Below are positions 6,705 to 16,294 of a DNA stretch of 28,590 bases, one piece after another. Numbering within the stretch: position 1 is the stretch's first letter; each line of letters opens with the position of its first letter. The stretch spans positions 1 through 28,590 of the forward strand of contig JAUXDE010000007.1 of the NCBI GenBank assembly GCA_030618495.1, read 5' to 3'. The notes under the pieces are model-generated. The model ran no database searches. It was not told where the DNA came from and was given only the letters and a program-made list of their open reading frames with translations. The DNA comes from Clostridia bacterium. Its GTDB lineage: Bacteria; UBA6262; WVXT01; JAUXBS01. Made by a program: the position numbers and the translations under genes.

Positions 6705-9338
6705 ATGATTAAATTAATTATTAAAAAAATATTTGGCAGTAAGAATGAAAGGGAGTTGAAGGATTTTGAGGTTATTGTCGATAAAGTTAATTCCCTGGAA
6801 AAAACAATTTCGGGTTTGTCTGACGAGGAACTTCAGGGCAAGACAGTTGAGTTCAGGTCAAGGTGCCGGGAGGGTGAAACCCTCGATGAAATTCTGCCTG
6901 AGGCATTCGCTGTTGTGCGGGAAACCGCAAAGCGCGTGTTGAACATGCGTCATTTTGACGTACAGCTTGTTGGCGGATTAGTGTTGCACCACGGCAGGAT
7001 TGCCGAGATGGCAACCGGGGAGGGGAAGACTCTCGTTGCCACTCTGCCGGTGTATTTGAACAGTCTCGCGGGAAAAAACGTGAGCGTGGTTACCGTTAAC
7101 GATTACCTGGCAAAGAGGGATTCCGAGTGGATGGGTAAAATCTATAAGTTCCTCGGGCTGTCCGTGGGACTGGTTCAGCATGATATGTCTTCGAGCCAGA
7201 GGCAGGAGTCCTATCAATGCGATGTTACTTACGTTACCAACAACGAAGTGGGTTTTGATTACCTGAGGGACAACATGGCAACGACCATGGATGACTGTGT
7301 CCAGGGTGAATTGAATTACGCTATTATTGATGAAGTCGACAGCATCCTGATAGACGAGGCAAGGACCCCGTTGATTATATCGGGCCCCGCGGAGGAGTCC
7401 ACCGACAAGTACTACAAGGTTAACAGGGTTATACCCATGCTCAAAGGCAAGTTCGTAACCGAGAAGGAAGAAGCGGAGGCAAAAGAACAGGGGGAGGACC
7501 TGGGCAAGGGTTTTGATTATCTTTCGGATGAGAAAGCCGGAACTTCAACGTTGACCGAGCAGGGTATCAGGAAGTGTGAAAACCTCCTCGGTGTTGAAAA
7601 CATTTATGCTGACATTGACAGTGAATGGGTGCATCACATAAATCAGGCGTTAAGGGCATACAATCATTTTAAGAAGGACGTGGCCTACGTTGTGAAGGAC
7701 GGACAGGTTATGATTGTTGACGAGTTCACGGGGCGGTTGATGCCGGGAAGGCGCTGGAGTGAAGGTCTCCACCAGGCGATAGAAGCTAAAGAGAACCTCA
7801 GGATAGCCGAAGAAAACCAGACGCTTGCAACGATAACTTTCCAGAATTATTTTAACATGTACAACAAGCTTGCCGGGATGACGGGTACGGCTATTACCGA
7901 AGCGGATGAATTCTGGAAAATATATAAATTGGATGTTGTTGTCGTGCCTACCAATAAGCCGTTGAGGAGGGGACGCCCTAAAGACGTTATATACAAGACA
8001 AAAAGAGAAAAGGACAATGCTATCATAACCGAGATTGTGGAATTGAACAAGGCGGGACGTCCTATGCTTGTCGGCACGAAGTCAATAGAGTACAGCGAAC
8101 ATTTAAGCAGTATGCTTTCAAGAAAGGGCGTGCAGCATAACGTTTTAAATGCGAAATACCATGAGAGAGAAGCCGAAATAATTGCCCAGGCAGGGCGAAA
8201 GGGAGCCGTTACAATCGCAACGAACATGGCGGGCCGCGGAACGGATATCATACTTGGCGGCAATCCGCCCGATCCGAAGCAACATGAGGATGTTGTCGGG
8301 CTGGGAGGCCTTCACATAATCGGCACGGAGGGGCATGATTCGAGGAGGATAGACAACCAGTTGAGGGGAAGGTCCGGCAGGCAGGGGGACCCGGGTTCAT
8401 CGCGTTTTTACCTGGCGCTTGAAGATGATGTAATGAGATTATACGGTTCGGACAGGATTACCGCGGTCATGGACAGGCTCGGGTGGGAGGAAGACCAGGA
8501 CATTCAGCATCCGTTGATAAGCAGGGCGCTGGAATCAGCCCAGAAAAAGATTGAGGGTATGAACTTTGATATCCGCAAGCAAATACTTGAATTTGATAAC
8601 GTTATGAATAAAAAGAGGGGGGTTATTTACTCCTGGAGGCAGGAGGTTCTCAAGGGTGAAAACATCAAGGAAGATGTATTTGCCATGATGGAAGATGTTA
8701 TTGATGACAAGCTTGACCTTTACGCCCCGCCGAAGGTCTACCCGGAAAAATGGAATATGTCGGAAATAGGCGCGTGGATGCAGCGCTCTTTTGATGTCAA
8801 TTTCAGTATCAACAGGGATGAGCTGGCAGGGTTTACAAGGGAAAGGCTCGGCATGATGCTGGCTGAGAAGATAAGGGAAAGATATGACGGCAGGGAAAAA
8901 GAGGTGGGTGTGGAAGTAATGCGGGACATTGAACGTATGGTAAAACTGCATGTAATTGACAGCAGGTGGAAGGACCACCTCTATGATATGGATCACCTGA
9001 GGAAGGGTATTAACCTGCGCGCGTACGGGCAGAAAGACCCTCTTATTGAATACAAACGCGAATCGGCAAGATCCTTTGACATGATGGAGCAGCGTATAAA
9101 AGAGGAAATAACGGCGCTGATATTCAGGGTTAAGGTAGCGCCTCATATGGTCAGAAGGCCTGAGTCCGGCAGGGAATATGTAAAACCTGCCTCAGGAGGA
9201 CAGGTTGGCAGGGCAGGCGGTCCTTCCGCTGCCCCCGGCGCCGGGAAAAAGAAACCTGCGCCGGTAACAACGGTTGGAAGAAACGACCCCTGTCCGTGCG
9301 GAAGCGGAAAGAAGTATAAAAAATGCTGCGCGCGATAA
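6705..9338 (+). CDS. secA: Preprotein translocase ATPase SecA
   Basis: SecA is the ATP motor that pushes unfolded preproteins through SecYEG. The 877-residue protein has the standard parts in order: Walker [12 protein letters not shown] (about 100-110), DEAD-type [21 protein letters not shown] around D209, the preprotein cross-linking region after it, a second motor domain with [14 protein letters not shown] and [10 protein letters not shown], the helical scaffold and wing, and a C-terminal linker. It ends in a zinc-binding tail [19 protein letters not shown] with C863, C865, C874 and C875, which binds SecB and phospholipid in other bacteria. The ATG at 6705 gives the expected N-terminus but lacks a close ribosome-binding site (see the leader ORF). 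A palindromic repeat follows 23 bases after the stop. Confidence 0.98.
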   Translation: MIKLIIKKIFGSKNERELKDFEVIVDKVNSLEKTISGLSDEELQGKTVEFRSRCREGETLDEILPEAFAVVRETAKRVLNMRHFDVQLVGGLVLHHGRIAEMATGEGKTLVATLPVYLNSLAGKNVSVVTVNDYLAKRDSEWMGKIYKFLGLSVGLVQHDMSSSQRQESYQCDVTYVTNNEVGFDYLRDNMATTMDDCVQGELNYAIIDEVDSILIDEARTPLIISGPAEESTDKYYKVNRVIPMLKGKFVTEKEEAEAKEQGEDLGKGFDYLSDEKAGTSTLTEQGIRKCENLLGVENIYADIDSEWVHHINQALRAYNHFKKDVAYVVKDGQVMIVDEFTGRLMPGRRWSEGLHQAIEAKENLRIAEENQTLATITFQNYFNMYNKLAGMTGTAITEADEFWKIYKLDVVVVPTNKPLRRGRPKDVIYKTKREKDNAIITEIVELNKAGRPMLVGTKSIEYSEHLSSMLSRKGVQHNVLNAKYHEREAEIIAQAGRKGAVTIATNMAGRGTDIILGGNPPDPKQHEDVVGLGGLHIIGTEGHDSRRIDNQLRGRSGRQGDPGSSRFYLALEDDVMRLYGSDRITAVMDRLGWEEDQDIQHPLISRALESAQKKIEGMNFDIRKQILEFDNVMNKKRGVIYSWRQEVLKGENIKEDVFAMMEDVIDDKLDLYAPPKVYPEKWNMSEIGAWMQRSFDVNFSINRDELAGFTRERLGMMLAEKIRERYDGREKEVGVEVMRDIERMVKLHVIDSRWKDHLYDMDHLRKGINLRAYGQKDPLIEYKRESARSFDMMEQRIKEEITALIFRVKVAPHMVRRPESGREYVKPASGGQVGRAGGPSAAPGAGKKKPAPVTTVGRNDPCPCGSGKKYKKCCAR

Positions 9339-9361
9339 AAAAAACCGGAAATCGGGACGTA

Positions 9362-9437
9362 AAAACCGGGACGGTTCTGATTTTAAACCATCAATAAAAA
9401 TCAGAACCGTCCCGGTTTTCAGAACCGTCCCGGTTTT
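9362..9437. repeat. Palindromic GGGAC-type repeat 1 with tandem right arm
   Basis: Positions 9362-9384 and 9397-9419 form a perfect 23 bp inverted pair with a 12-base loop; the arm core is CCGGGACGGTTCTGA. The last 18 bases of the right arm (9402-9419) are then repeated exactly at 9420-9437 with no gap. A degenerate partial copy lies upstream around 9343-9359. The element fills the space between secA and lnt. It may stop transcription or stabilise RNA. Its form resembles REP-like repeats linked to Y1 transposases, but no such transposase is in this window. Confidence 0.9.
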
Positions 9438-9456
9438 TAGTCCTGGTTTTTATCCA

Positions 9457-11022
9457 ATGATAAAAATGAAAAAATTCAATATCATAGAAATAATAAAACG
9501 AACCGACAGGTTTACGTTGCTCTCAGCCCTCTCGGGTGTTTTGACAATACTCATTTTTCCGGGTTTTAACCTGTCATTTCTTGCCTGGATTGCCTTTATC
9601 CCGCTGCTGGTTGCCGTAGACGGCAGGAGTAAAGGACGTTCCTTCAGGCTGGGATTTCTTGCGGGTTTTATCTCGTTTGCGGGCATCCTTTACTGGGTAG
9701 TGCCAACGATCGTAGCGGATGGCGAAAGCGCGCTGTTTGCGATTTTTGTACTGGTGTTGTTTAGCGCCATTCTGGCGGCGTTTTACGGCATTTTCTGTCT
9801 TGGATTAAACCTGTTCCAATCCGGGAAAGCAAGGCCGGTTATCGTTAACTCTCTTTTTGCCGCCTCGCTATGGGTTCTTGTAGAGTGGCTGAGGGGGCAT
9901 TTATTTTCCGGTTTTCCCTGGGCGGCTTTCGGTTACTCGCAGTGGCGGAATCTAACGGTTATTCAGGTTTCGGAGTTTACGGCTGTTTACGGTGTTTCAT
10001 TTCTGATAATATTTGTAAACACGGTTCTTAAGAACGTGATAATGAATTTTAAAGGTTGGCGCAAGGTCATCGGGAACAAGTACGTTATCCTGGCCTTAAT
10101 TATAGTTATGGCAAATTCCATATTTGGTGCCATAAGAATATACAGTATTGCAAAAAGAGAGACCGGGGATTCGGTGAAGGTGAGTATTTTGCAGGGGAAT
10201 ATTGATCAGTACATGAAATGGGATGATGAATATAAAGAAATGATTTTCAATTCCTATGCGGGGCTTACGGCGGAAGCAAAAAAGGAAGAACCGGAAATAA
10301 TCGTCTGGCCGGAAACCGCGGTGCCCGGGTATCTAAGGCTGGACGGGCATATCCATGACTGGGTAACCGGACTTGCGCGATTTAGCGGCGCTTATCATGT
10401 TATAGGCAGTCCCGAGTATGAAAACGGAACATATTTCAATTCGGCGTTTCTGGTTTCTCCCGACGGAGACATTGTTGACAGGTATGATAAAATACATCTT
10501 GTCCCGGTCGGTGAATATGTTCCCTTCAGGTCCGCGCTTGAAAAAATATTCAGGGTGTTAGGAGACCTGGGGGATTTCTCCCCCGGCGAGGAATACAGGA
10601 GGTTTGAAACGCCTTTTGGTATATTCGGCACGGTCATATGTTTTGAATCCATATTCCCTGACCTGACGAGGAAAATCGTTGGAATGGAATCGGACTGCCT
10701 GATCAACATCACCAATGATGCCTGGTATTTGAGAACGGCCGCTTTACAGCAGCATTTTTCAATGAATGTATTCAGGGCGGTTGAAAACAGGATTAATATT
10801 ATTCGCGCGGCGAACACGGGTATTTCAGGGTTTATTAATGAGTACGGGGGAATCGAAGAGGAGACGGAAATATTTGAAAAGGCCTGCATTACGGCCAGGC
10901 TTTCGAAGAGAAAAGCCGTAACGTTTTATACCAGGCATGGTGATGTATTTGCCTACCTGTGTATCGCTTTTGCGATTCTGATGGGTTTTATAAAGATGAA
11001 GAATACCCGTAAAAAACGGTAA
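9457..11022 (+). CDS. lnt: Apolipoprotein N-acyltransferase
   Basis: Lnt adds the third acyl chain to lipoproteins at the outer face of the inner membrane, preparing them for Lol export. From ATG 9457 the protein is 521 residues. An N-terminal half has about five or six hydrophobic membrane segments, including LWVLVEWLRGHLFSGFPWAAFGYSQ. A nitrilase-fold domain follows with the Glu-Lys-Cys triad: E in VWPETAVPG, K in DKIHLVPVGEYVPFR, C in VICFESIFPDL. NITNDAWY is also present. The frame stays open upstream to 9274, inside secA and across the palindromic repeat, but that extension (KIRTVPVFRTVPVF) is repeat-encoded. I therefore choose 9457; 9466 is also possible. No good ribosome-binding site precedes either, perhaps because the repeat replaced it. 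Confidence 0.93.
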   Translation: MIKMKKFNIIEIIKRTDRFTLLSALSGVLTILIFPGFNLSFLAWIAFIPLLVAVDGRSKGRSFRLGFLAGFISFAGILYWVVPTIVADGESALFAIFVLVLFSAILAAFYGIFCLGLNLFQSGKARPVIVNSLFAASLWVLVEWLRGHLFSGFPWAAFGYSQWRNLTVIQVSEFTAVYGVSFLIIFVNTVLKNVIMNFKGWRKVIGNKYVILALIIVMANSIFGAIRIYSIAKRETGDSVKVSILQGNIDQYMKWDDEYKEMIFNSYAGLTAEAKKEEPEIIVWPETAVPGYLRLDGHIHDWVTGLARFSGAYHVIGSPEYENGTYFNSAFLVSPDGDIVDRYDKIHLVPVGEYVPFRSALEKIFRVLGDLGDFSPGEEYRRFETPFGIFGTVICFESIFPDLTRKIVGMESDCLINITNDAWYLRTAALQQHFSMNVFRAVENRINIIRAANTGISGFINEYGGIEEETEIFEKACITARLSKRKAVTFYTRHGDVFAYLCIAFAILMGFIKMKNTRKKR

Positions 11023-11057
11023 TAACCCGTTTCGCGGGGCAAGGGAGGGAAGTAGTT

Positions 11058-12177
11058 ATGGTTGACAAGCAATTACTAAAAGAACTGTCAAACGGCATAA
11101 AGAAATTTAGCGCTCATATTGAAGAATCAAGGAGGTTTCTTTGAAATAGATGATAAGAAAAAGAGGATTATAGAACTTGAAAAAACCATATCAAAGAATG
11201 ATTTCTGGGATAATGCGGATGAAGCAAAAAAAATAATGCAGAAATTGAATGATTGCAGGAAGGACGTCAAGGAGTATGAGGGTTTGAAAACAAAGTATGA
11301 TGATATGGAAACACTGCTGCTTCTGGTGAGGGAATCCCAGGGTGATTCCGGGGAAGTCCGGGAAACGGTCAACGAGATAACGGAAGGCATCAATGAACTG
11401 GAGAAGGATTTCAAGAAGTTAATACTTCGCTCAAGACTGGGGGGCAAATTTGATAAGAACAATGCAATTTTCACCCTTCATTCGGGAGCCGGAGGCACCG
11501 AGGCGTGCGACTGGACTGAGATGTTGTTAAGGATGTACCTGCGCTGGGCGGAAAAAAGGGGTTACGAAGCCACCGTTACCGATGTTTTGTCGGGGGATGA
11601 AGCCGGAATAAAAAAGGTTACCTTTGTCCTTAGCGGGGAATATGCTTTTGGATACTTGAAGTCCGAAATTGGCATTCACCGCCTGGTGAGAATTTCACCT
11701 TTTGACGCAAATAAACGCAGGCATACAAGTTTTGCCGCCTGTGATGTGATTCCCTCAGTGGAAGACATGCCGACGGTTGTAATCGAAGGAAAAGACCTGA
11801 GGATCGATACTTACCGCGCAAGCGGCAAGGGCGGACAGCATGTGAATAAAACGGACTCAGCCGTGAGGATTACGCACTTACCGACGAAAACTGTCGTTCA
11901 GTGCCAGAATGAAAGATCTCAACACAAGAACAAGGAAATGGCCATGAAACAGTTGAAGGCCAGGCTCTTTGAAATTCAGCAGGAAAAACTTCGCAATGAA
12001 AAAGAAAAACACTATAATGAAAAAGGCGATATTGCATGGGGAAGCCAGATTCGTTCATACGTTTTCTGTCCCTACACGATGGTGAAGGACCACCGCACGG
12101 GTACGCAGACAGGAAATGTTGAGGCCGTAATGGACGGGGAAATTGACGATTTTATTGAATCATACCTTTCAACTTAA
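11058..12177 (+). CDS. prfB: Peptide chain release factor 2, with programmed +1 frameshift
   Basis: RF2 reads UGA and UAA stop codons and triggers peptide release. Translation starts at ATG 11058 (GGAGGG 8 bases upstream) and runs 28 codons to a TGA at 11142. A +1 shift on CTT at 11139 joins the main frame at 11143, giving 372 residues in total, the usual RF2 length. The tripeptide SPF that recognises the stop codon is at about 213-215, and the catalytic GGQ at about 258-260 in ASGKGGQHVNKTDSAVRITH. SPF, rather than the PxT of RF1, identifies RF2. An automatic call starting at 11119 would miss the true N-terminus. It follows lnt by 35 bases. Confidence 0.96.
11129..11144 (+). promoter_or_regulatory. 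prfB autoregulatory +1 frameshift site
   Basis: AAGGAGG (11129-11135) lies three bases upstream of the slippery CTT TGA (11139-11144), the same internal Shine-Dalgarno spacing as in E. coli prfB. When RF2 is scarce the ribosome slips forward one base at CTT instead of terminating, making full-length RF2. Confidence 0.95.
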
Positions 12178-12217
12178 CCTTAACTAACCTTAATTCTACC
12201 ACTAATAAAGATTACTA

Positions 12218-12246
12218 TTGTAATATATTTATTTGTATGATATAAT
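12218..12246 (+). promoter_or_regulatory. Possible promoter for the TPR/HEAT-lysS-lol operon
   Basis: TTGTAA (12218-12223, four of six consensus bases) and a perfect TATAAT (12241-12246) are separated by 17 bp. Transcription from here would give a leader of about 185 nt containing a TPR-like remnant and a terminator just before the next gene. The region is A/T-rich, so a chance match is possible. Confidence 0.5.
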
Positions 12247-12312
12247 AATAATGTCTTAAATAACGATGTAGAAGTGAAAAATGCAACTAAATAAAAGGTT
12301 TATTGCCATACC

Positions 12313-12378
12313 CCTGATAATAAAAAGGCAAAAGAAATGTTAGCAAAAATGAAGGACATTATATTACTGGTCGAATAG
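12313..12378 (+). pseudogene. Possible TPR-protein remnant, start missing
   Basis: A frame without its own start encodes PDNKKAKEMLAKMKDII and a short tail, ending at TAG 12376-12378. This looks like the last helix pair of a tetratricopeptide repeat. Just upstream, in another frame, ATG 12281 opens a 20-codon stretch (MQLNKRFIAIP and onward), so a frameshifted relic is conceivable. The downstream gene also has TPRs with a similar [11 protein letters not shown] segment, so this may be a decayed partial duplication. The evidence is one short motif. Confidence 0.3.
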
Positions 12379-12422
12379 AAAAACCGCGGCATTTTATGAA
12401 TAAATCATTCGTGCGGTTTTTT
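12379..12422 (+). terminator. Intrinsic terminator or attenuator before the TPR/HEAT gene
   Basis: AAAAACCGC (12379-12387) pairs with GCGGTTTTT (12413-12421), ending in six T. A small inner hairpin, GAAT (12398-12401) with ATTC (12407-12410), fills the loop. It ends 18 bases before the ATG at 12441. It could end the prfB transcript, or attenuate transcription started at 12218-12246. Confidence 0.8.
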
Positions 12423-12440
12423 ACGGATAGGAACTTTTTT

Positions 12441-13589
12441 ATGAATCGATACCCGCTCGTGGCGGTTCTCGCCTTTCTTGCAATAACACTTTCTTTATTT
12501 CCTTCTGTTTCCCATGGAGGCGATATGGATTTGTTTTTCAATAAAGGCCTCCAAAAATACCTGCGCGGGGATATGAAAGCGGCGATAGGCGATCTTGAGA
12601 AGGCAATAGGACTTGACCCTGAAAATGAGAAAACAAAGAAGTTCCTCATAAAGGCGCTCGTTGAATACGGTGCGGAGTTTTCCGATAGTAAAGATTATGC
12701 TTCTGCCCTGCCTCTTTTAAGAAGAGCTTATGAACTGGCTCCCGGAGACGCAGGAATCAGGAATATTTATACGGGGTTGGAAGGCAGCCTGAAGGCGGAG
12801 GATAAAGCCAGAAGGCAAAGGGAACAGTCCATGATGGTATTTATCATATCACTCATTTTAGTTATTGGCATTGTCGCGGTGATTTTAATTCTAATCATAA
12901 CACTCAGGAGGAATAGCGAAGCCGGTACTGCAGCGACGAGGCAGGCGACGGACAGGGCGGTTCAGCTTACGAAACAGCAGAACACGGAAATAAGCGATAA
13001 GGTGAACCAGTTAGGGAGCGGCATCAAGGATATACTCACCAACCAGATGGAAAGAGTGCTCAGTATGATGGAGGAGCAGAGCAAGGCAAGCGCCCAGGAA
13101 ACGGTAAAGATGGCAATTGCCAGGCCTGACGGGACTACGGAAATAAGGACGGATATCAATCCTCATATAAGGGCAAGGGCAAACGGGGTAGAGTTGATAG
13201 AGGAAACAATAGATGATCCCGAGACCGGGGAGAGGCTGATTGAGCCTTTCCTCTCGGACGTGGACAGTAGGGTAAGAGCCAATGCGGGCAAAGCCATGTA
13301 CAAGTTTAACAAGGAAAAGGCAATGGTTGTTATTAGCCGGATGTGCGGGTCAACCGACGCGTGGATGCGCCTGAGCGGCGCCTGGGCAATGGGTGAGATA
13401 GGCAACGACATCGCAATCAACGCCCTTATTCCGATGCTGGAAGACCTGAGGGATTTTGTGGTTAAAAGAGCTATAAGTTCACTGGAAAATATATTGAAGG
13501 CGAAGGGCAGCCAGCTTGAGGAAGAAATGGTGCAGAAAATAAAGCGGAGGATAAAGGATGCAAGAATCCAGAGAAAATTCAAAGAATAG
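12441..13589 (+). CDS. Membrane protein with extracytoplasmic TPRs and cytoplasmic HEAT repeats
   Basis: The 382-residue protein has no established family name that I recognise. It starts with a signal peptide (about 1-26, [20 protein letters not shown]). TPR-like helices at about 30-115 include [25 protein letters not shown] single transmembrane segment lies at 131-155, followed by basic LRRN. A coiled-coil-prone stretch at about 175-220 leads to HEAT-like repeats at about 250-375 ([22 protein letters not shown] and similar). The arrangement predicts TPRs outside the inner membrane and HEAT repeats in the cytoplasm, suiting a scaffold that links the two sides. ATG 12441 has GGA 8 bases upstream. 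An in-frame ATG at 12396 lies inside the terminator and is less likely. The end overlaps lysS by 32 bases, so the two are co-translated. Confidence 0.8.
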   Translation: MNRYPLVAVLAFLAITLSLFPSVSHGGDMDLFFNKGLQKYLRGDMKAAIGDLEKAIGLDPENEKTKKFLIKALVEYGAEFSDSKDYASALPLLRRAYELAPGDAGIRNIYTGLEGSLKAEDKARRQREQSMMVFIISLILVIGIVAVILILIITLRRNSEAGTAATRQATDRAVQLTKQQNTEISDKVNQLGSGIKDILTNQMERVLSMMEEQSKASAQETVKMAIARPDGTTEIRTDINPHIRARANGVELIEETIDDPETGERLIEPFLSDVDSRVRANAGKAMYKFNKEKAMVVISRMCGSTDAWMRLSGAWAMGEIGNDIAINALIPMLEDLRDFVVKRAISSLENILKAKGSQLEEEMVQKIKRRIKDARIQRKFKE

Positions 13590-15051
13590 CAAGTCTCCCA
13601 TAGATGACCTGATTTCCCAGAGAAGGCAGAAAATGAAAGAACTCAGGGAGAAGGGGGTTGACCCATACCCGAACGGGTTTGATGCGACGCACTGTATCAG
13701 CGATATATTGAAAAAAGGCAGGGAACTGGAGGGTAAGGCCGTATCCGCCCACGGTAGAATCATGTCCATGCGCAAGATGGGGAAGGCGAGTTTTATTCAC
13801 ATCCAGGACATGACCGGCAGGGTTCAGGCGTATCTGAAAAGAGACGATGTCGGCAGTGAAAACTACATGATATTCAAGTTGCTGGACATAGGTGATTTCG
13901 TGGGACTATCCGGGAAGATGTTCTATACTAAAACGGGAGAGCTAACGATACACGTTGAATCGCTTCTTCCGCTGGCAAAGTCGCTTCGCCCTTTGCCCGA
14001 GAAATGGCACGGACTCAAGGATGTTGAAACGAGGTACCGCCAGAGGTACGTAGACCTGATAGTTAATGAGGACGTCAAGGAAGTTTTCAGGCTCAGGAGC
14101 GGGATAGTGCAGGCGATAAGGAAATTTCTCGATGAAAAGGACTACCTTGAAGTTGAGACTCCCATGATGCAGTCCATTGCCGGAGGCGCTACGGCAAAGC
14201 CGTTTATCACGCATCATGAATCGCTTGATATGGATTTATACCTTCGCATCGCCCCGGAACTTTACCTGAAACGCCTGGTGGTAGGGGGCATCGAGAAGGT
14301 TTATGAAATAAACAGGAACTTCAGGAACGAAGGTATATCCACGAAGCATAATCCCGAATTCACGATGCTTGAGGTTTATAACGCCTACACGGATTACACG
14401 AGCATGATGGAGTTGTGCGAATCATTGTTTAACTTCATTACAAAAGAACTTCTCGGGAAACCGGAAGTACAGAGCCGGGAAAAAACGATTAACCTGAAAA
14501 CGCCGTGGCCGCGCGTATCTCTTTACGACATACTGAAGGAGAAAACGGGCAAGGATTTCTCAGAAGTGGACGGCAGGGACGATATGGCGAAGCTTGCGGA
14601 CAGCCTGGGCGTTAAGTACTCCGAAGACAACGGCGAGCATAAAATAATGGAGCATATTTTTGATAAATTTGTCCAGCCGACGCTGGTTGACCCGGTTTTC
14701 ATCGTGGATTATCCCGCGAAGCATTCGCCTCTTGCCAAACCGAAAAAGGACAATCCAAAAATAGCCCAAAGGTTTGAGTTGTTCATAAACGGCCAGGAAA
14801 TAGCAAACGCCTATTCCGAATTGAACGACCCGATCCAACAGAGGGCGAAAATGGAAGAGCAGATGAAAGACAGGGAACTCAAGAAAGAGGGCGGGGTGGT
14901 TGACGATGACTATATCCGCGCCCTTGAATACGGTATGCCCCCGTGTTCCGGGCTCGGGATAGGGGTAGACAGGCTTGTGATGCTTTTTACAGGCTCAGCC
15001 TCGATAAGGGACGTAATACTGTTTCCCCAGATGAAAAAAGAGAGTGATTAA
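13558..15051 (+). CDS. lysS: Lysyl-tRNA synthetase, class II
   Basis: Charges tRNA-Lys with lysine. The 497 residues follow the class II LysRS plan. An N-terminal OB-fold anticodon-binding domain (about 55-150) includes [23 protein letters not shown]. The catalytic domain follows, with motif 2 [20 protein letters not shown] and motif 3 [27 protein letters not shown] at the end. Between them are [14 protein letters not shown] and [20 protein letters not shown], typical of bacterial LysS. GGAGG (13546-13550) lies 7 bases before the ATG, supporting this start even though it is inside the previous gene. Its stop overlaps the next start by one base. A lysS-lolC-lolD order is also familiar from Deltaproteobacteria. 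Confidence 0.97.
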   Translation: MQESRENSKNSKSPIDDLISQRRQKMKELREKGVDPYPNGFDATHCISDILKKGRELEGKAVSAHGRIMSMRKMGKASFIHIQDMTGRVQAYLKRDDVGSENYMIFKLLDIGDFVGLSGKMFYTKTGELTIHVESLLPLAKSLRPLPEKWHGLKDVETRYRQRYVDLIVNEDVKEVFRLRSGIVQAIRKFLDEKDYLEVETPMMQSIAGGATAKPFITHHESLDMDLYLRIAPELYLKRLVVGGIEKVYEINRNFRNEGISTKHNPEFTMLEVYNAYTDYTSMMELCESLFNFITKELLGKPEVQSREKTINLKTPWPRVSLYDILKEKTGKDFSEVDGRDDMAKLADSLGVKYSEDNGEHKIMEHIFDKFVQPTLVDPVFIVDYPAKHSPLAKPKKDNPKIAQRFELFINGQEIANAYSELNDPIQQRAKMEEQMKDRELKKEGGVVDDDYIRALEYGMPPCSGLGIGVDRLVMLFTGSASIRDVILFPQMKKESD

Positions 15052-16292
15052 TGAGATACGAGCTGTTTGTAAGTTTAAGGTATTTGAAAGCCAGGAGGAA
15101 GCATGCATTTATATCCGTGATTTCCCTGATTTCCATCGGGGGCGTGGCGCTGGGAGTCGCGGCTCTCATTATTACCCTTTCAATAATGAACGGGTTCCAG
15201 GTTGATATTAAGAAGAAAATCGTTGCCAACAGTTCCGATATCGTTATCGCCGACCAGAGAAATATAGGTTTAAGCGATGTAGAAACCGTCAGGAGCAGGA
15301 CTGAGGAAGTTGATACGGTTATTGCGACGGCTCCCTTCATTTACGGCCAGGTGATGTTGAAATACAGGGACAATACTTCGGGCGCGGTTGTGAAGGGCAT
15401 TATACCGGAACTGACGTCCAGGGTCCTGGATATTGAAAAGAACACCAGGGAAGGAGACCTGTCTCGTTTGTCGGGAAACGGGGTCCGCAAGGCGGGCGAG
15501 AAGCCGCCAATAGTGCTTGGATACGAGCTGGCTAATAACCTGGGCGTTACCCTTGGCAATACCGTATCCGTGATGTCCCCTTCGGGAAAGGCAACCCATC
15601 TTGGCTTGATTCCCAGGATTAAGAGGTTTCAGGTTGCGGGGATTTTTAATTCCGGTATGTATGAGTATGACAGCAACCTGGGGTATATTTCAATGGCGGC
15701 GGCCCGGGAGATGTTCAATATGGGGGAGGATGTTTCCGGGATAGAAGTGAAAATAGAAGACATGTTCAAGGCGCAGAATGTAGCCGCCAGAATACAGGAA
15801 AAACTGGGATACCCGTACTGGGTCAGGAGCTGGATTGACACCAACAGGAACTTGTTTTCAGCGCTTAAACTTGAGAAAGTTATCATGGCAATTGTTTTAA
15901 TACTGATTATACTTGTGGCTGCTTTCAACATAATATGCACGCTCATAATGATGACGCTGGAAAAAACAAGGGATATCGGTATATTGAAGGCGCTCGGGGC
16001 AAAAAGAGGGAGCATAATGAAAGTGTTTGTTTTCCAGGGCGCCGTAATTGGTGTCGTCGGCACGTTTGTGGGGACGGTTTTGGGGTATATCACATGCCGA
16101 TTGATTGACAAGTATGAATTTATCAAGTTACCTGCCGATATTTATTATTTAAGCACCGTTCCGGTGAGGATGCAGGTAAATGACATCATATTCGTATGCG
16201 CCGGCGCAATATTAATCAGCCTGGCATCAACGATATACCCGGCGAGGCAGGCTTCAATGCTGGACCCCTGTGAGGCGATAAGGTACTATTAG
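15051..16292 (+). CDS. lolC: Lipoprotein-releasing ABC transporter permease (LolC/LolE type)
   Basis: Inner-membrane subunit of the complex that pulls mature lipoproteins out of the membrane for delivery to the outer membrane. The 413 residues have the MacB/LolCE layout. Transmembrane segment 1 is at about 19-45. A large periplasmic domain with small-residue loops covers about 46-270. Three more segments lie at about 276-302, 324-348 and 376-397. The coupling sequence EKTRDIGILKALGAKRGSIM precedes segment 3, and the protein ends PARQASMLDPCEAIRYY. Only one permease gene is present, so the complex may be a homodimer as proposed for LolF-type systems; a second permease elsewhere cannot be excluded. 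Start and lysS stop share one base. lolD begins 2 bases after its stop. Confidence 0.9.
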   Translation: MRYELFVSLRYLKARRKHAFISVISLISIGGVALGVAALIITLSIMNGFQVDIKKKIVANSSDIVIADQRNIGLSDVETVRSRTEEVDTVIATAPFIYGQVMLKYRDNTSGAVVKGIIPELTSRVLDIEKNTREGDLSRLSGNGVRKAGEKPPIVLGYELANNLGVTLGNTVSVMSPSGKATHLGLIPRIKRFQVAGIFNSGMYEYDSNLGYISMAAAREMFNMGEDVSGIEVKIEDMFKAQNVAARIQEKLGYPYWVRSWIDTNRNLFSALKLEKVIMAIVLILIILVAAFNIICTLIMMTLEKTRDIGILKALGAKRGSIMKVFVFQGAVIGVVGTFVGTVLGYITCRLIDKYEFIKLPADIYYLSTVPVRMQVNDIIFVCAGAILISLASTIYPARQASMLDPCEAIRYY

Positions 16293-16294
16293 AA

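Noticed and set aside
9274-9456. Longer lnt start overlapping secA
   Set aside because: The added residues come from the secA end in another frame and from the palindromic repeat; the Lnt family starts near the first membrane segment.
12370-12422. T-box riboswitch before the lysS operon
   Set aside because: Only ACCGCG matches; the preceding AGGGTGG and the specifier stem are missing, and lysS is not the first gene.
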